This document shows positions 1 through 7,661 of a DNA stretch of 28,369 nucleotides, one piece after another. The position numbers were made by a program, and so were the translations under genes. Under the pieces are notes generated by a model that made no database searches, was not told the origin of the DNA, and saw only the letters and a list, made by a program, of their open reading frames with translations. The DNA comes from CAYVCG01 sp964449985 (GTDB lineage Bacteria > Bacillota > Clostridia > Lachnospirales > WRAX01), in the NCBI GenBank assembly GCA_964449985.1, contig CAYVCG010000027.1, positions 1-28,369 on the forward strand, read 5' to 3'. Within the stretch, counting starts at the first letter, position 1. Each line of letters starts with the position of its first letter.

Positions 1-3000
1 GCAGGCAGCTTTATAATTGCTTGGCCGTCTTCAAATACAGCCGTTTCGCCAAACAGTTCCGCTGTAAAGCCATCAACATTTTCCACATCTGCCATAACTT
101 TAACATAAGCAGCACATCCTCCGACCAGATTTGGCGTTACAACAACAACATTTATCTGCGGCACGAATGTCGCGGTAATAGTATAATCCCGCATTATATT
201 ATAGAATGTATAGCTGGAAACAGCGCCCATTGATACGCCATTAACAACAACATCCGCTATCTTATAATTCTCATCAGGTATAATCGTAAACGTTTTCTTT
301 GTTCCGGATTCAGCTTCTGTTATACCCGATGGGCTTATGCTTCCCCCGACACCTGCCGAAGCGGTTATACTAAATGGTTTAACCGGGCGTTTTAACACAA
401 ACGCATCAATATCAATATAAGCACCATTGGCAGACGGATTTTTCGTTCCCGTAACCTCAACCTTTATTGTATGCGTTTCATTTGGGTTTAGCCCGTCTTT
501 TGTATATACAGCGCCTTGCCTTATTGCATTTGGGCTGTATAAGTCAACGATTCTATCAAACTGCCCGTCAAAGTAAATATTTGCAATACCGCGGTTTGAT
601 TCTTTGCTAGACATAAATGAGATACTTGTGCCTTTAAACGTATATTCAGCGTAGTTGCCGACAGCATTACTATAGCTGAATGTGCTGTTATAACATCCCG
701 GCATTGGGTCATGAGTCCATGCTCCTGAATATGTAACGCCTGTGTTACGGTCGTCTATATAAACGGTTTCGTCTTCCTGAGGAAGATTCTCTGAGCCGCC
801 TTCATCAAAGAAAATACCGCTTAGCGTAACATTCGGCCCACGAACATGGTCTATTCTGAATCTAGCTGATTTGTCATATTTATATGTGACATATTTTCCG
901 CCAGTATAATCCGTTAGTATCTTAACAGGGGCTATCATATCAAGCGTCTCACCGTCAAACATTTCAATGGCGACTTGCCGCCCTTCCCTTGTATAATCCG
1001 CAAAATACAGAGAAACTGTATATTCCTTATCCTCTTTAAGGTTTATATCAACGGTAAATGTTTGCTCACAAGCAACGGGATCGTTGGTATAAAGACATCC
1101 AAGAGCCCTTGGCCCAATTGTATCAGGCTGCTGCAATGCTCTTTCATCCGTTGTGCTTGTTGTCCAAGTTGCAGATTTTTGCTTGCTATATTTTATGCTA
1201 TCAACATAGCTCGGCAATCTGCGAACATCAGAGCTGTTATAAGCACACAGAACATATCCGTCATCGCCATATTTTCCAACCCAATTACCTTTTGTTTGGT
1301 CGTCGATACCAACGTATTCAGCCGCATACACATAATCGCTTTGAACAAAGCTAGGGGTTTTCCCTTCATATGAGACTTTTATTTCATAACTTCCCGGAAT
1401 TAAACTTTTGCTGATATAAACAAAATCGTTATCTTCATCAAATTCAGTTATTTCAGCACCATTAATTGTTATTCCTGTAATAGATTTTTCCAGCTTAGGG
1501 ATAGCAAGTAATGCTTCTGTGCCTTCCGGAACAACAAGGTTTCCAACGCCTGTTTCGCCGTTGAAAGAAAAGCTAATATCGCCATAAGGCGTTGGCATAA
1601 CTCCCGAAACACGATTTAACTGGCGTCCAAGATGAGGCATAACGCTAAACTGTTTAAAACCAGCCTTTGTTGGGCTAATACCCAGTATCTGTTCGCTCAT
1701 CCAAGTAAGCACGCCAGCGCCCCAAGGATGTGCAAGGCTTGTATAGCCGGATTGATTGTTAGGAACAGGATCGTTTAAGCCCAATTCGTCATTCCATTGT
1801 GGGCGGTATGATTCAAAGAAAGTTGTTCCGCCGTATTCTATTTGACCGCCAAACATATCCAGAATGGAGGAAATAGCATCATCGTGTTTCCCCATTTTTG
1901 CCATCGCTTGAAGTATGAAATATTCATTAAACGGCGAATAGGAAAGGCGATTAACACGGTCTGTATAATACTTATTGTAAAGAATATCTTGAACATTATT
2001 TGGAACGATACCAGCATTTATTGCATCCGAACCCGAATGAAGCAGAAAAGCATCATACCAATTTGGATTCGCAAGCAATTGCTCTGTTTTTTCTTTTGCA
2101 TATGTACTATATTTTACTGCCAGATCATCACGCCCGATATCCTTTAAAACATCGGAAAATTCTGACCATGCGCGGATAGCAAGCATTTTATACGATAGCT
2201 GGTTATCAGGCATATTCGGTCTTTCAAACCCGGCTCCAAGGCGCTCATCCCATCCGAAAAATCCAAGATTAGGGTTTTTGCCATAAATATTATACGCTAT
2301 ATCAAGCCTTTCTGTAGCTTGAGACAGCAGTTCATTAACGCCTTTTTTATCTCCCGTATATTTGTAATAATCAATAAGGCTGAAAATCCAATACATCTCA
2401 TAGCTCTCGATCCCATTTTTACGAACAGCCGTATATTTTAAGTTATCCAAAACAAAGTCATAATTCGCAAAAGCAGCCAAAGCAGCAGCCTGAGCAGGAT
2501 AAGCGTCTCCCGTCCAAGAATGGCGGTCTCCACGGTCTACCAATATAGCAGCAAAATAATCCTGTTTAAGATTAAGACGAACGTCATATGCAGCTGTATA
2601 CCATATCTTATTTAGCATTTCATTATCGCAGTAAAAGCTGCCATTATAATTGACAGGCTTTGTCTGGCAAACCAAGCGAACTCCTGTGATATGAAATTCG
2701 TTTGTAAAGCTAGTAATATTTATAAATCCGAAACGAACGCCTTCATAATATTCCGCATTTAATTTCAAACGATATGTATTGCCCACTTTTTCCGGTGCTT
2801 TTGTTTTGGATGGAGACATAGGCCCGGAGTTTACGAATGCGGGCTGGTTATATTCGCTCATGCCCAAAGTGATGCTGCCCGCAAGATCAGGGCTGTCGAT
2901 TTCCAGCCATCCGGCAAATTCTGCACCAAAATCCATGCGGATTGTACCCTTGCCTTTTACTAAAACGTTAACATCATCAGTCGTAATAGACTCAATATTT

Positions 3001-3761
3001 TCAAAGCTTTCCGGCGTTTGAGTATCCACTGTTACAGGTTTTCTCAAATATATCTCCAACGAATCCGAAGCTACAGGATTATCCCATCTGTATTTAACAA
3101 GAGGATCGGGAGAATACGGTTGATCAGGCCCGGAAAAGCTACCCTCGCTAACATAACCGTATAATTCAGGAATCGGTGAAGAACCCCAAATAGGAGCACC
3201 CGGAGGGGAAACTACCTCGCCATAGAGCATTATTTCTGCCAATTGAAAATAATATGTATTGAAATCATCTTTAGTGTATGTAGTTGCTTCAACACGAATT
3301 GCTGATGTTGCCAGCGGTTCGTTCAGCTCAAAAACTTGATTTTGCGTTGTTGCAGAATAATTCGTATAACTTTGGCCTGGAATAGTTGTCCAAACTTTGT
3401 TTTCGCTTAAATATTGCAAGCTAAAAGAGCTTGGAAAGCACAATACAACACCATCAACAACACGTGTGGTTATAACTATACTTGACACAGTTACTTTTCC
3501 TGCCAATGATAATGCAACAGAATCCGGCGTAACAGGCGTTGGAGTCGTCCGTCCGTTGGATGACCAAAACGTATTATTGTCCCCATCTATAAGATTTGAA
3601 GAACCTAAAGATGCAATAACCGTCGATGTTGCAGAAGTGCCCATTACAGGTAATTTTTCGTTCGCAAAAGCATTGATAGGAAAAGCCACAGAAGCTAGCA
3701 TTACGAGCGAAACAAACACTGCAAGCGGCCTTCGCAACAAGTTGTTTCTATACTTTTTCAT
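1..3761 (-). CDS. Secreted multidomain GH78-like (alpha-L-rhamnosidase superfamily) glycoside hydrolase, partial at left edge
   Basis: The reading frame is open on the minus strand from ATG 3761-3759 to the window edge: 1,253 codons, C-terminus missing. An AAGGGGATGG-like ribosome site precedes the ATG. Residues 1-34 are a signal peptide (MKKYRNN start, hydrophobic core, AFA cleavage region). About 36-190 looks like an F5/8 type C (discoidin/CBM32) domain. About 200-340 is a beta-sandwich region like the rhamnosidase N-terminal domains. About 360-690 is an (alpha/alpha)6 barrel with the GH78-type DRGDRHSWTGD segment and a later AHPWGAG motif, followed by a GH78 C-terminal beta-domain. About 824-988 is malectin-like, about 998-1122 is a second carbohydrate-binding-like domain, and about 1126-1197 is an InlB-type bacterial repeat. 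The protein probably acts outside the cell on plant or host glycans. Asp412 occupies the position of the usual general-acid Glu, so rhamnose specificity is not assured. Confidence 0.85.
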   Translation of the reverse strand, partial: MKKYRNNLLRRPLAVFVSLVMLASVAFPINAFANEKLPVMGTSATSTVIASLGSSNLIDGDNNTFWSSNGRTTPTPVTPDSVALSLAGKVTVSSIVITTRVVDGVVLCFPSSFSLQYLSENKVWTTIPGQSYTNYSATTQNQVFELNEPLATSAIRVEATTYTKDDFNTYYFQLAEIMLYGEVVSPPGAPIWGSSPIPELYGYVSEGSFSGPDQPYSPDPLVKYRWDNPVASDSLEIYLRKPVTVDTQTPESFENIESITTDDVNVLVKGKGTIRMDFGAEFAGWLEIDSPDLAGSITLGMSEYNQPAFVNSGPMSPSKTKAPEKVGNTYRLKLNAEYYEGVRFGFINITSFTNEFHITGVRLVCQTKPVNYNGSFYCDNEMLNKIWYTAAYDVRLNLKQDYFAAILVDRGDRHSWTGDAYPAQAAALAAFANYDFVLDNLKYTAVRKNGIESYEMYWIFSLIDYYKYTGDKKGVNELLSQATERLDIAYNIYGKNPNLGFFGWDERLGAGFERPNMPDNQLSYKMLAIRAWSEFSDVLKDIGRDDLAVKYSTYAKEKTEQLLANPNWYDAFLLHSGSDAINAGIVPNNVQDILYNKYYTDRVNRLSYSPFNEYFILQAMAKMGKHDDAISSILDMFGGQIEYGGTTFFESYRPQWNDELGLNDPVPNNQSGYTSLAHPWGAGVLTWMSEQILGISPTKAGFKQFSVMPHLGRQLNRVSGVMPTPYGDISFSFNGETGVGNLVVPEGTEALLAIPKLEKSITGITINGAEITEFDEDNDFVYISKSLIPGSYEIKVSYEGKTPSFVQSDYVYAAEYVGIDDQTKGNWVGKYGDDGYVLCAYNSSDVRRLPSYVDSIKYSKQKSATWTTSTTDERALQQPDTIGPRALGCLYTNDPVACEQTFTVDINLKEDKEYTVSLYFADYTREGRQVAIEMFDGETLDMIAPVKILTDYTGGKYVTYKYDKSARFRIDHVRGPNVTLSGIFFDEGGSENLPQEDETVYIDDRNTGVTYSGAWTHDPMPGCYNSTFSYSNAVGNYAEYTFKGTSISFMSSKESNRGIANIYFDGQFDRIVDLYSPNAIRQGAVYTKDGLNPNETHTIKVEVTGTKNPSANGAYIDIDAFVLKRPVKPFSITASAGVGGSISPSGITEAESGTKKTFTIIPDENYKIADVVVNGVSMGAVSSYTFYNIMRDYTITATFVPQINVVVVTPNLVGGCAAYVKVMADVENVDGFTAELFGETAVFEDGQAIIKLP

Positions 3762-3963
3762 TTTTTTCCATCCCCTTTTTATAATTTTATTTATTTTTAT
3801 ATATAGATATAGTAATTCTACCACTAATCATGCAAATTGTATATAACAAACTTATAATATAGACAGCAAATATTATGAAAATCAAACATATTATGTCCTA
3901 CACAATTACGTATTTGCTTTGTCATAATTTGCAGTATACATCAAAAATACATATTAAAGTACT

Positions 3964-3992
3964 TTACTGTTTGCAATTAAAACAGTTATACT
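3964..3992 (+). promoter_or_regulatory. Candidate sigmaA promoter of the corrinoid operon
   Basis: TATACT at 3987-3992 is a good -10 box. TTACTG at 3964-3969 is a weak -35 box at 17 bp. The start codon of the corrinoid protein lies 28 bp downstream of the -10 box, with AAAGGAGGG as ribosome site. The promoter overlaps the ACTGT half-site cluster listed separately. The -35 match is poor, which would fit an activated or tightly controlled promoter. No strong promoter was seen for the divergent glycosidase in the same 258-bp intergenic region. Confidence 0.45.
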
Positions 3993-3994
3993 GT
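3966..3994. promoter_or_regulatory. Candidate operator: three ACTGT half-sites as nested inverted repeats
   Basis: ACTGTTT (3966-3972) and AAACAGT (3980-3986) form a perfect 7-bp inverted repeat around a 7-nt spacer. A third half-site, ACTGT (3990-3994), pairs with the same ACAGT (3982-3986) as a 5-bp inverted repeat around TAT. The array spans the candidate -35 to -10 region, where a repressor would compete with RNA polymerase. The regulator is not identified, and no regulator gene is adjacent. Confidence 0.4.
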
Positions 3995-4019
3995 ATTTAA
4001 ACGAAAAGGAGGGTTTTAT

Positions 4020-4658
4020 ATGTCAGAATTATTGAACCAAATATCGCAAAACCTTCAAAAAGGTAAGGCAAAGATTGTAAAAGAACTTGTGGAAAATGCC
4101 CTTAACGAAGGCATATTACCAAGGCAAATACTGGACGATGGTCTTCTTTCCGGCATGGAAATAATAGGAGAAAAGTTTAAAAATAATGAGATTTACGTAC
4201 CCGAGGTCATGATTGCCGCAAAGGCTATGAACATAGCAATAGAGGTTTTGAAACCACATTTGGATAAAGCCGAAGATGAAAAAATCGGTAAGGTGCTCAT
4301 CGGAACAGTAAAAGGCGACTTGCATGATATAGGCAAAAACCTTGTTAAAATAATGCTTCAGGGCAAGGGCTTGGATGTTATTGATCTTGGTACAGACGTT
4401 TCGGCGGAGCAATTTTTTGAAGCATATCAAAAAGAGCAAGCAGGCGTTATCTGCTGTTCCGCCCTGCTTACCACAACTATGAATGAAATGAAAGCTGTCG
4501 TTGAAATATTCGAGAAAAACGGATTGCGTGACAAAGTCAAAATCATGGTTGGTGGCGCACCAGTAACAGATAATTTCCGTGCTGCTATCGGAGCAGATGG
4601 TTATACACCCGATGCTGCTTCTGCGGCAGATATGGCAAAATCATTTTTTATGGAGTAA
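4020..4658 (+). CDS. Corrinoid-binding protein of a corrinoid-dependent methyltransferase system
   Basis: This 212-residue protein has the two-domain build of MtaC/MtbC/MttC-type corrinoid proteins. An N-terminal helical cap domain covers about residues 1-85. A Rossmann-like B12-binding domain covers about 88-212. The signature DxHxxG is present as DLHDIG (residues 100-105), with His102 as the expected lower cobalt ligand. The downstream SALLTTTM and GGAPVT segments fit the family. The protein would carry the methyl group between a substrate methyltransferase and a second methyltransferase that passes it to tetrahydrofolate or a thiol. It is cytoplasmic. A strong AAAGGAGGG site sets the start. 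It leads a three-gene operon, with 3 bp to the next gene. The substrate cannot be deduced because no partner methyltransferase is in the window. Confidence 0.93.
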   Translation: MSELLNQISQNLQKGKAKIVKELVENALNEGILPRQILDDGLLSGMEIIGEKFKNNEIYVPEVMIAAKAMNIAIEVLKPHLDKAEDEKIGKVLIGTVKGDLHDIGKNLVKIMLQGKGLDVIDLGTDVSAEQFFEAYQKEQAGVICCSALLTTTMNEMKAVVEIFEKNGLRDKVKIMVGGAPVTDNFRAAIGADGYTPDAASAADMAKSFFME

Positions 4659-4661
4659 TTT

Positions 4662-6182
4662 ATGCATTTAGTTAAAATAAATCACAATAATAAAACTTAT
4701 GAAATATCGTGCGAAAGCGGCGCTCTGTTACACGATGTTATTAAACAATCCGGCATAAACCTTTCGTTCCCATGCGGAGGTAAAGGATTTTGCGGTAAAT
4801 GCAAAGTAAAAGTCTTGTCTGCAAATAAAGAGCCGTTTTCCCACGAAGAAAAAGCTCTCCTAACTACGGGAGAAATAGAAAACAATATACGTCTTGCATG
4901 CTTATTTCGCGTTTATGAAAACATCAATATCGAAATACAAACCGCACAGGCAAAAATCCTCGCGTCATACTCTAAAGACTTTCAGTTAGACCCTGTAATT
5001 ACTGAGCGTTTTGCCGTTTCCGTTGATATAGGAACAACAACGGTGGTCATGTATCTTGTGGATTTGTTTTCGGGAGAAGTCGTTGACTGTGTAAGCGCAG
5101 AAAACGCCCAAAGGCTCTATGGCGGCGATGTTATAACAAGAATTACGTATACAATAGAGCGCTCAGATGGGACAAGAGTATTAAATAAAGCTATTATAAA
5201 TCAGCTTAACAATATGGCAAACACCCTTTGCCAACGTAATTACATCATCCCTGAAAATATTAGCGCTATGTCTATATGCGCAAACACAACGATGATACAT
5301 TTCTTGCTGTGTCTGGAAACGGAACAGCTTTCCAAAGCGCCGTTTGAGCCGGCATTTACAGATATGGTCATCAAGCCCGCAACCGAAATCGGCATTAATA
5401 TAAACAATACCGCAAATATATATATAGCGCCCGGAAAATCAGCGTATATCGGAGGAGATATTCTTGCTGGCGCCGCTGCTTGTAAAATCAATAAATCAGA
5501 TGACCTATGCCTTTTTATAGACATAGGAACAAACGGAGAAATAGCGCTCGGCAATAAAGACAGGCTTTTAAGCTGTGCAACAGCAGCAGGCCCAGCTTTT
5601 GAAGGGCTTAACATATCATGCGGAATGGGCGGAACGGAAGGCGCAATAAGCAAATTCTGTTTTATCAACGGCAAGCCTGTTTATGAAACAATTGGAGGTA
5701 AACCGCCTGTTGGCATTTGCGGCTCTGGGATTTTGGATATTGTCAGCGCTCTGCTTTGGGCAGGAATTATAGATGAGACAGGCTATATGGAAGAAGAAGC
5801 ATATTATATAACCGACAGCATTTCCGTTACACGTAAGGACATCCGGGAAATACAATTGGCAAAAGCAGCAGTTTGCGCTGGTATACATACGCTAATACAA
5901 TGCGCCAAAGCTTCGCCATCGGATATAAAGACCGTTTATATTGCCGGAGGATTCGGCAATTTTATGGATATCGACAGCGCCCTAAACATAGGCCTAATAC
6001 CAAAGGAATTTAAAGGCAGAATACAAAGCGTTGGAAACAGCGCCGGTTCTGGAGCTATAAACATGATTTGGAACAAAGGATTCTTAAATACACTGCCAGA
6101 GATAAAGAATAAAATGGAATATATAGAGCTTTCGACAAACAGCTTTTTCATGGATGCATTTATAAATGAAATGGGGTTTTGA
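4662..6182 (+). CDS. Reductive activator of corrinoid-dependent enzymes (RACo/RamA-like, 2Fe-2S plus ASKHA ATPase)
   Basis: The protein has 506 residues. The N-terminal ferredoxin-like domain carries C38-x5-C44-x2-C47-x32-C80, a plant-type [2Fe-2S] pattern. From about residue 115 an ASKHA ATPase fold follows, with phosphate-binding motifs VDIGTTTVV and IDIGTNGE and the late AGGFGNF motif. This is the COG3894/DUF4445 architecture of RACo, which uses ATP to reduce Co(II) corrinoid to the active Co(I) state. RamA proteins instead carry C-terminal 4Fe-4S clusters, which are not seen here. It follows the corrinoid protein after 3 bp and is probably translationally coupled, so that protein is its likely client. 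Length and motif order look intact. Confidence 0.92.
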   Translation: MHLVKINHNNKTYEISCESGALLHDVIKQSGINLSFPCGGKGFCGKCKVKVLSANKEPFSHEEKALLTTGEIENNIRLACLFRVYENINIEIQTAQAKILASYSKDFQLDPVITERFAVSVDIGTTTVVMYLVDLFSGEVVDCVSAENAQRLYGGDVITRITYTIERSDGTRVLNKAIINQLNNMANTLCQRNYIIPENISAMSICANTTMIHFLLCLETEQLSKAPFEPAFTDMVIKPATEIGININNTANIYIAPGKSAYIGGDILAGAAACKINKSDDLCLFIDIGTNGEIALGNKDRLLSCATAAGPAFEGLNISCGMGGTEGAISKFCFINGKPVYETIGGKPPVGICGSGILDIVSALLWAGIIDETGYMEEEAYYITDSISVTRKDIREIQLAKAAVCAGIHTLIQCAKASPSDIKTVYIAGGFGNFMDIDSALNIGLIPKEFKGRIQSVGNSAGSGAINMIWNKGFLNTLPEIKNKMEYIELSTNSFFMDAFINEMGF

Positions 6183-6183
6183 T

Positions 6184-6723
6184 ATGACAAAGGATGAAAT
6201 GGTTCAGAAAATATTGGATCTTGGAGCAAGCGAAGCCAGCATAGCCAATGTTTCTAGGATAACCTTTGTTCCCTCATTCAGAAACCTATGCGCATCAAAT
6301 CAATGCGGAAAATACGGCAAATGCTGGGCTTGTCCCCCGGATTGCGGCGATATACATGATTTAATTAATCAAGCCAAATCATTTAAGCATATAATCCTAT
6401 TTTCCAAGATTTATGATATTTCTGATTCTTTTGATATAGAAGGCATGTTGGAAGCTGCACGACAACACAATGACTTTTCCGTGCATATCTCAAATTACTT
6501 TAAGCAGCGTTGCAACAAAGATTTTTTGTTGCTTTCTGCGGGAGCTTGCAGTATATGCGAAACATGCGCAAAAATCGATAACAAGCCGTGCAGCCATCCC
6601 AATAAAGCAATAAGATCATTAGAGGCATATGGCATTGCAGTTTCTGATTTGGCCAATATTTGTGGTGTTAAATATAACAATGGCCCAAACACCGTTACAT
6701 ACTTTGGAGCAATACTTTTGTAA
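6184..6723 (+). CDS. DUF2284-type cysteine-rich predicted metal-binding protein
   Basis: A 179-residue cytoplasmic protein starting at ATG 6184, one base after the stop of the activator gene. The upstream GGGG at 6173-6176 suits this ATG better than the in-frame ATG at 6166. It contains two Cys clusters: CGKYGKCWACPPDCG near the N-terminus and CSICETCAK followed by PCSHP in the second half. This pattern fits DUF2284 proteins, which are common in methanogens and anaerobic clostridia and are often found near corrinoid or RamA-like genes. The cysteines suggest Fe-S or other metal binding. The biochemical role is not established. Its position as third gene of the corrinoid operon suggests electron transfer to the activator, or a maturation role; both are inference. 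Confidence 0.85.
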   Translation: MTKDEMVQKILDLGASEASIANVSRITFVPSFRNLCASNQCGKYGKCWACPPDCGDIHDLINQAKSFKHIILFSKIYDISDSFDIEGMLEAARQHNDFSVHISNYFKQRCNKDFLLLSAGACSICETCAKIDNKPCSHPNKAIRSLEAYGIAVSDLANICGVKYNNGPNTVTYFGAILL

Positions 6724-6732
6724 TTATGCATA

Positions 6733-6761
6733 TTGACATCCAATATATAGTATGTTAATAT
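6733..6761 (+). promoter_or_regulatory. SigmaA promoter of the cobalamin riboswitch operon
   Basis: A perfect -35 TTGACA at 6733-6738 is separated by 17 bp from TAATAT at 6756-6761. Transcription would start near 6768, just before the riboswitch aptamer, so the cobalamin genes can be read independently of the upstream corrinoid operon. No terminator was seen between the DUF2284 gene and this promoter, so read-through into the riboswitch leader is also possible. Confidence 0.7.
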
Positions 6762-6780
6762 AAACATCGAAACTAAATAT

Positions 6781-6969
6781 AGTTGTTATTGGTGCGGCTG
6801 CTTAATTAACACAGCCGATAATAGGGAATTGGGTGAAACTCCCAAACAGTCCTGCTGCCGTAATGATATGGTTTGCCTCATTGATTTTTATAATCTAGCC
6901 ACTGGGATTTATCCCCGGGAAGGCGAAGCAAACCCATATATCTTAGTCGGAAGACCTGCCATTAACTTT
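6781..6969 (+). ncRNA. Cobalamin (adenosylcobalamin-type) riboswitch aptamer
   Basis: Conserved cobalamin riboswitch blocks appear in order: TTGGTGCGGCTG near the start, AATAGGGAATTGGGTGAAACTCCC, a CTGCTGCCGTAATG block corresponding to the usual CCGCNACTGTAA, AGCCACTG, GGGAAGGC, and the B12-box end AGTCGGAAGACCTGCC. An outer AGTT...AACT pairing is plausible for P1. A peripheral helix pairs ATATGGTTTGC (6866-6876) with GCAAACCCATAT (6928-6939) around one extra C. The RNA lies between a good promoter and a terminator, upstream of cobA. High cobalamin is therefore expected to end transcription before the cob/btu genes. The boundaries are approximate. Confidence 0.95.
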
Positions 6970-7001
6970 CCAAATATAGCTTCACAGGGTTATGGAGTGT
7001 T

Positions 7002-7051
7002 TGGGTTTGCCTGATATGCATTTGTATGCATGTTTATGCTTTATAAGCATA
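7002..7051 (+). promoter_or_regulatory. Riboswitch expression platform: strand-competing segment and hairpin
   Basis: TGGGTTTGC (7002-7010) is a perfect complement of GCAAACCCA (6928-6936) in the aptamer. It copies the aptamer strand that normally pairs there: GGTTTGCCTCAT at 6870-6881 versus GGTTTGCCTGAT at 7004-7015. It is followed by TATGCAT repeats and a perfect hairpin TATGCTT-TAT-AAGCATA (7035-7051). These elements could form a ligand-free alternative fold before the terminator. The exact switching path is inferred. Confidence 0.5.
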
Positions 7052-7067
7052 TCTTATGGTAGATTTT

Positions 7068-7097
7068 AAGCCTTGGCCTTTTGGGCCGGGCTTTTTT
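7068..7097 (+). terminator. Riboswitch-controlled intrinsic terminator
   Basis: AAGCCTTGGCC (7068-7078) pairs with GGCCGGGCTT (7084-7093) around a short loop with a small internal mismatch. A T-run follows. It lies 40 bp before cobA and after the aptamer, so it is the likely off-state terminator of the cobalamin riboswitch. Confidence 0.85.
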
Positions 7098-7136
7098 GAT
7101 TTTCCCTGAGGCTAAAAAATCAAGGGGGTAATGCTT

Positions 7137-7661
7137 ATGCAAAAAGGTTATGTACAAGTTTACACGGGAAATGGTAAGGGCAAAACAACAGCCGCTCTGG
7201 GATTAACACTACGTGCGGTTGGCGCAGGGCTTAGGGTTTATATCGGCCAGTTTCTTAAAAATCTCGTTTACAGCGAAATACATGCTTTGGAGAAATATCT
7301 GCCGGGAGTGGTGACGGAGCAGTTCGGCTATGGTGAATGCTTTGTCCATCGAGACACTGTCACTGGTGACGATTTATTATCAGCCAAACACGGCTTAGAA
7401 CGAGGGCTTTTGGCGATGACATCAGGTGAGTTTGATGTTGTTATTATGGACGAAATTAATGTGGCCGCATTTATGGGCGTTATAGCGGAAAACGATATTC
7501 TGGATTTGATAGACAAAAAACCAGATAATGTCGAGCTTATTTTAACGGGGCGTTATGCGCCCCAATCTGTCATTGAAAAAGCTGATTTGGTTACGGAAAT
7601 GGCTGAAATAAAGCATTATTACAACGATGGCATAGAAGCAAGAGAGGGTATCGAAAAATGA
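7137..7661 (+). CDS. cobA: Corrinoid adenosyltransferase (CobA/BtuR/CobO type)
   Basis: A 174-residue cytoplasmic enzyme that transfers the adenosyl group of ATP to Co(I) corrinoids, needed for de novo synthesis and for salvage. The P-loop GNGKGKTT occupies residues 11-18, followed by the family-typical ALGLTLRAVG and, later, VIMDEINVA. ATG 7137 is preferred over ATG 7131 because the AAGGGGG ribosome site (7122-7128) is 8 nt away rather than 2. It is the first gene after the cobalamin riboswitch. Its stop overlaps the next start in ATGA, suggesting translational coupling. Length is normal for the family. Confidence 0.95.
   Translation: MQKGYVQVYTGNGKGKTTAALGLTLRAVGAGLRVYIGQFLKNLVYSEIHALEKYLPGVVTEQFGYGECFVHRDTVTGDDLLSAKHGLERGLLAMTSGEFDVVIMDEINVAAFMGVIAENDILDLIDKKPDNVELILTGRYAPQSVIEKADLVTEMAEIKHYYNDGIEAREGIEK

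Noticed and set aside
975..1373. 132-codon plus-strand frame
   Set aside because: Antisense to the malectin-like region of the glycosidase, low-complexity protein, no ribosome site.
3397..3846. 149-codon plus-strand frame over the glycosidase start
   Set aside because: It is antisense to the signal peptide and discoidin domain of the glycosidase and has no ribosome site or recognisable motif.
6829..7014. 61-codon open frame on the plus strand
   Set aside because: It lies inside the cobalamin riboswitch aptamer and its platform; the conserved RNA blocks explain the sequence.
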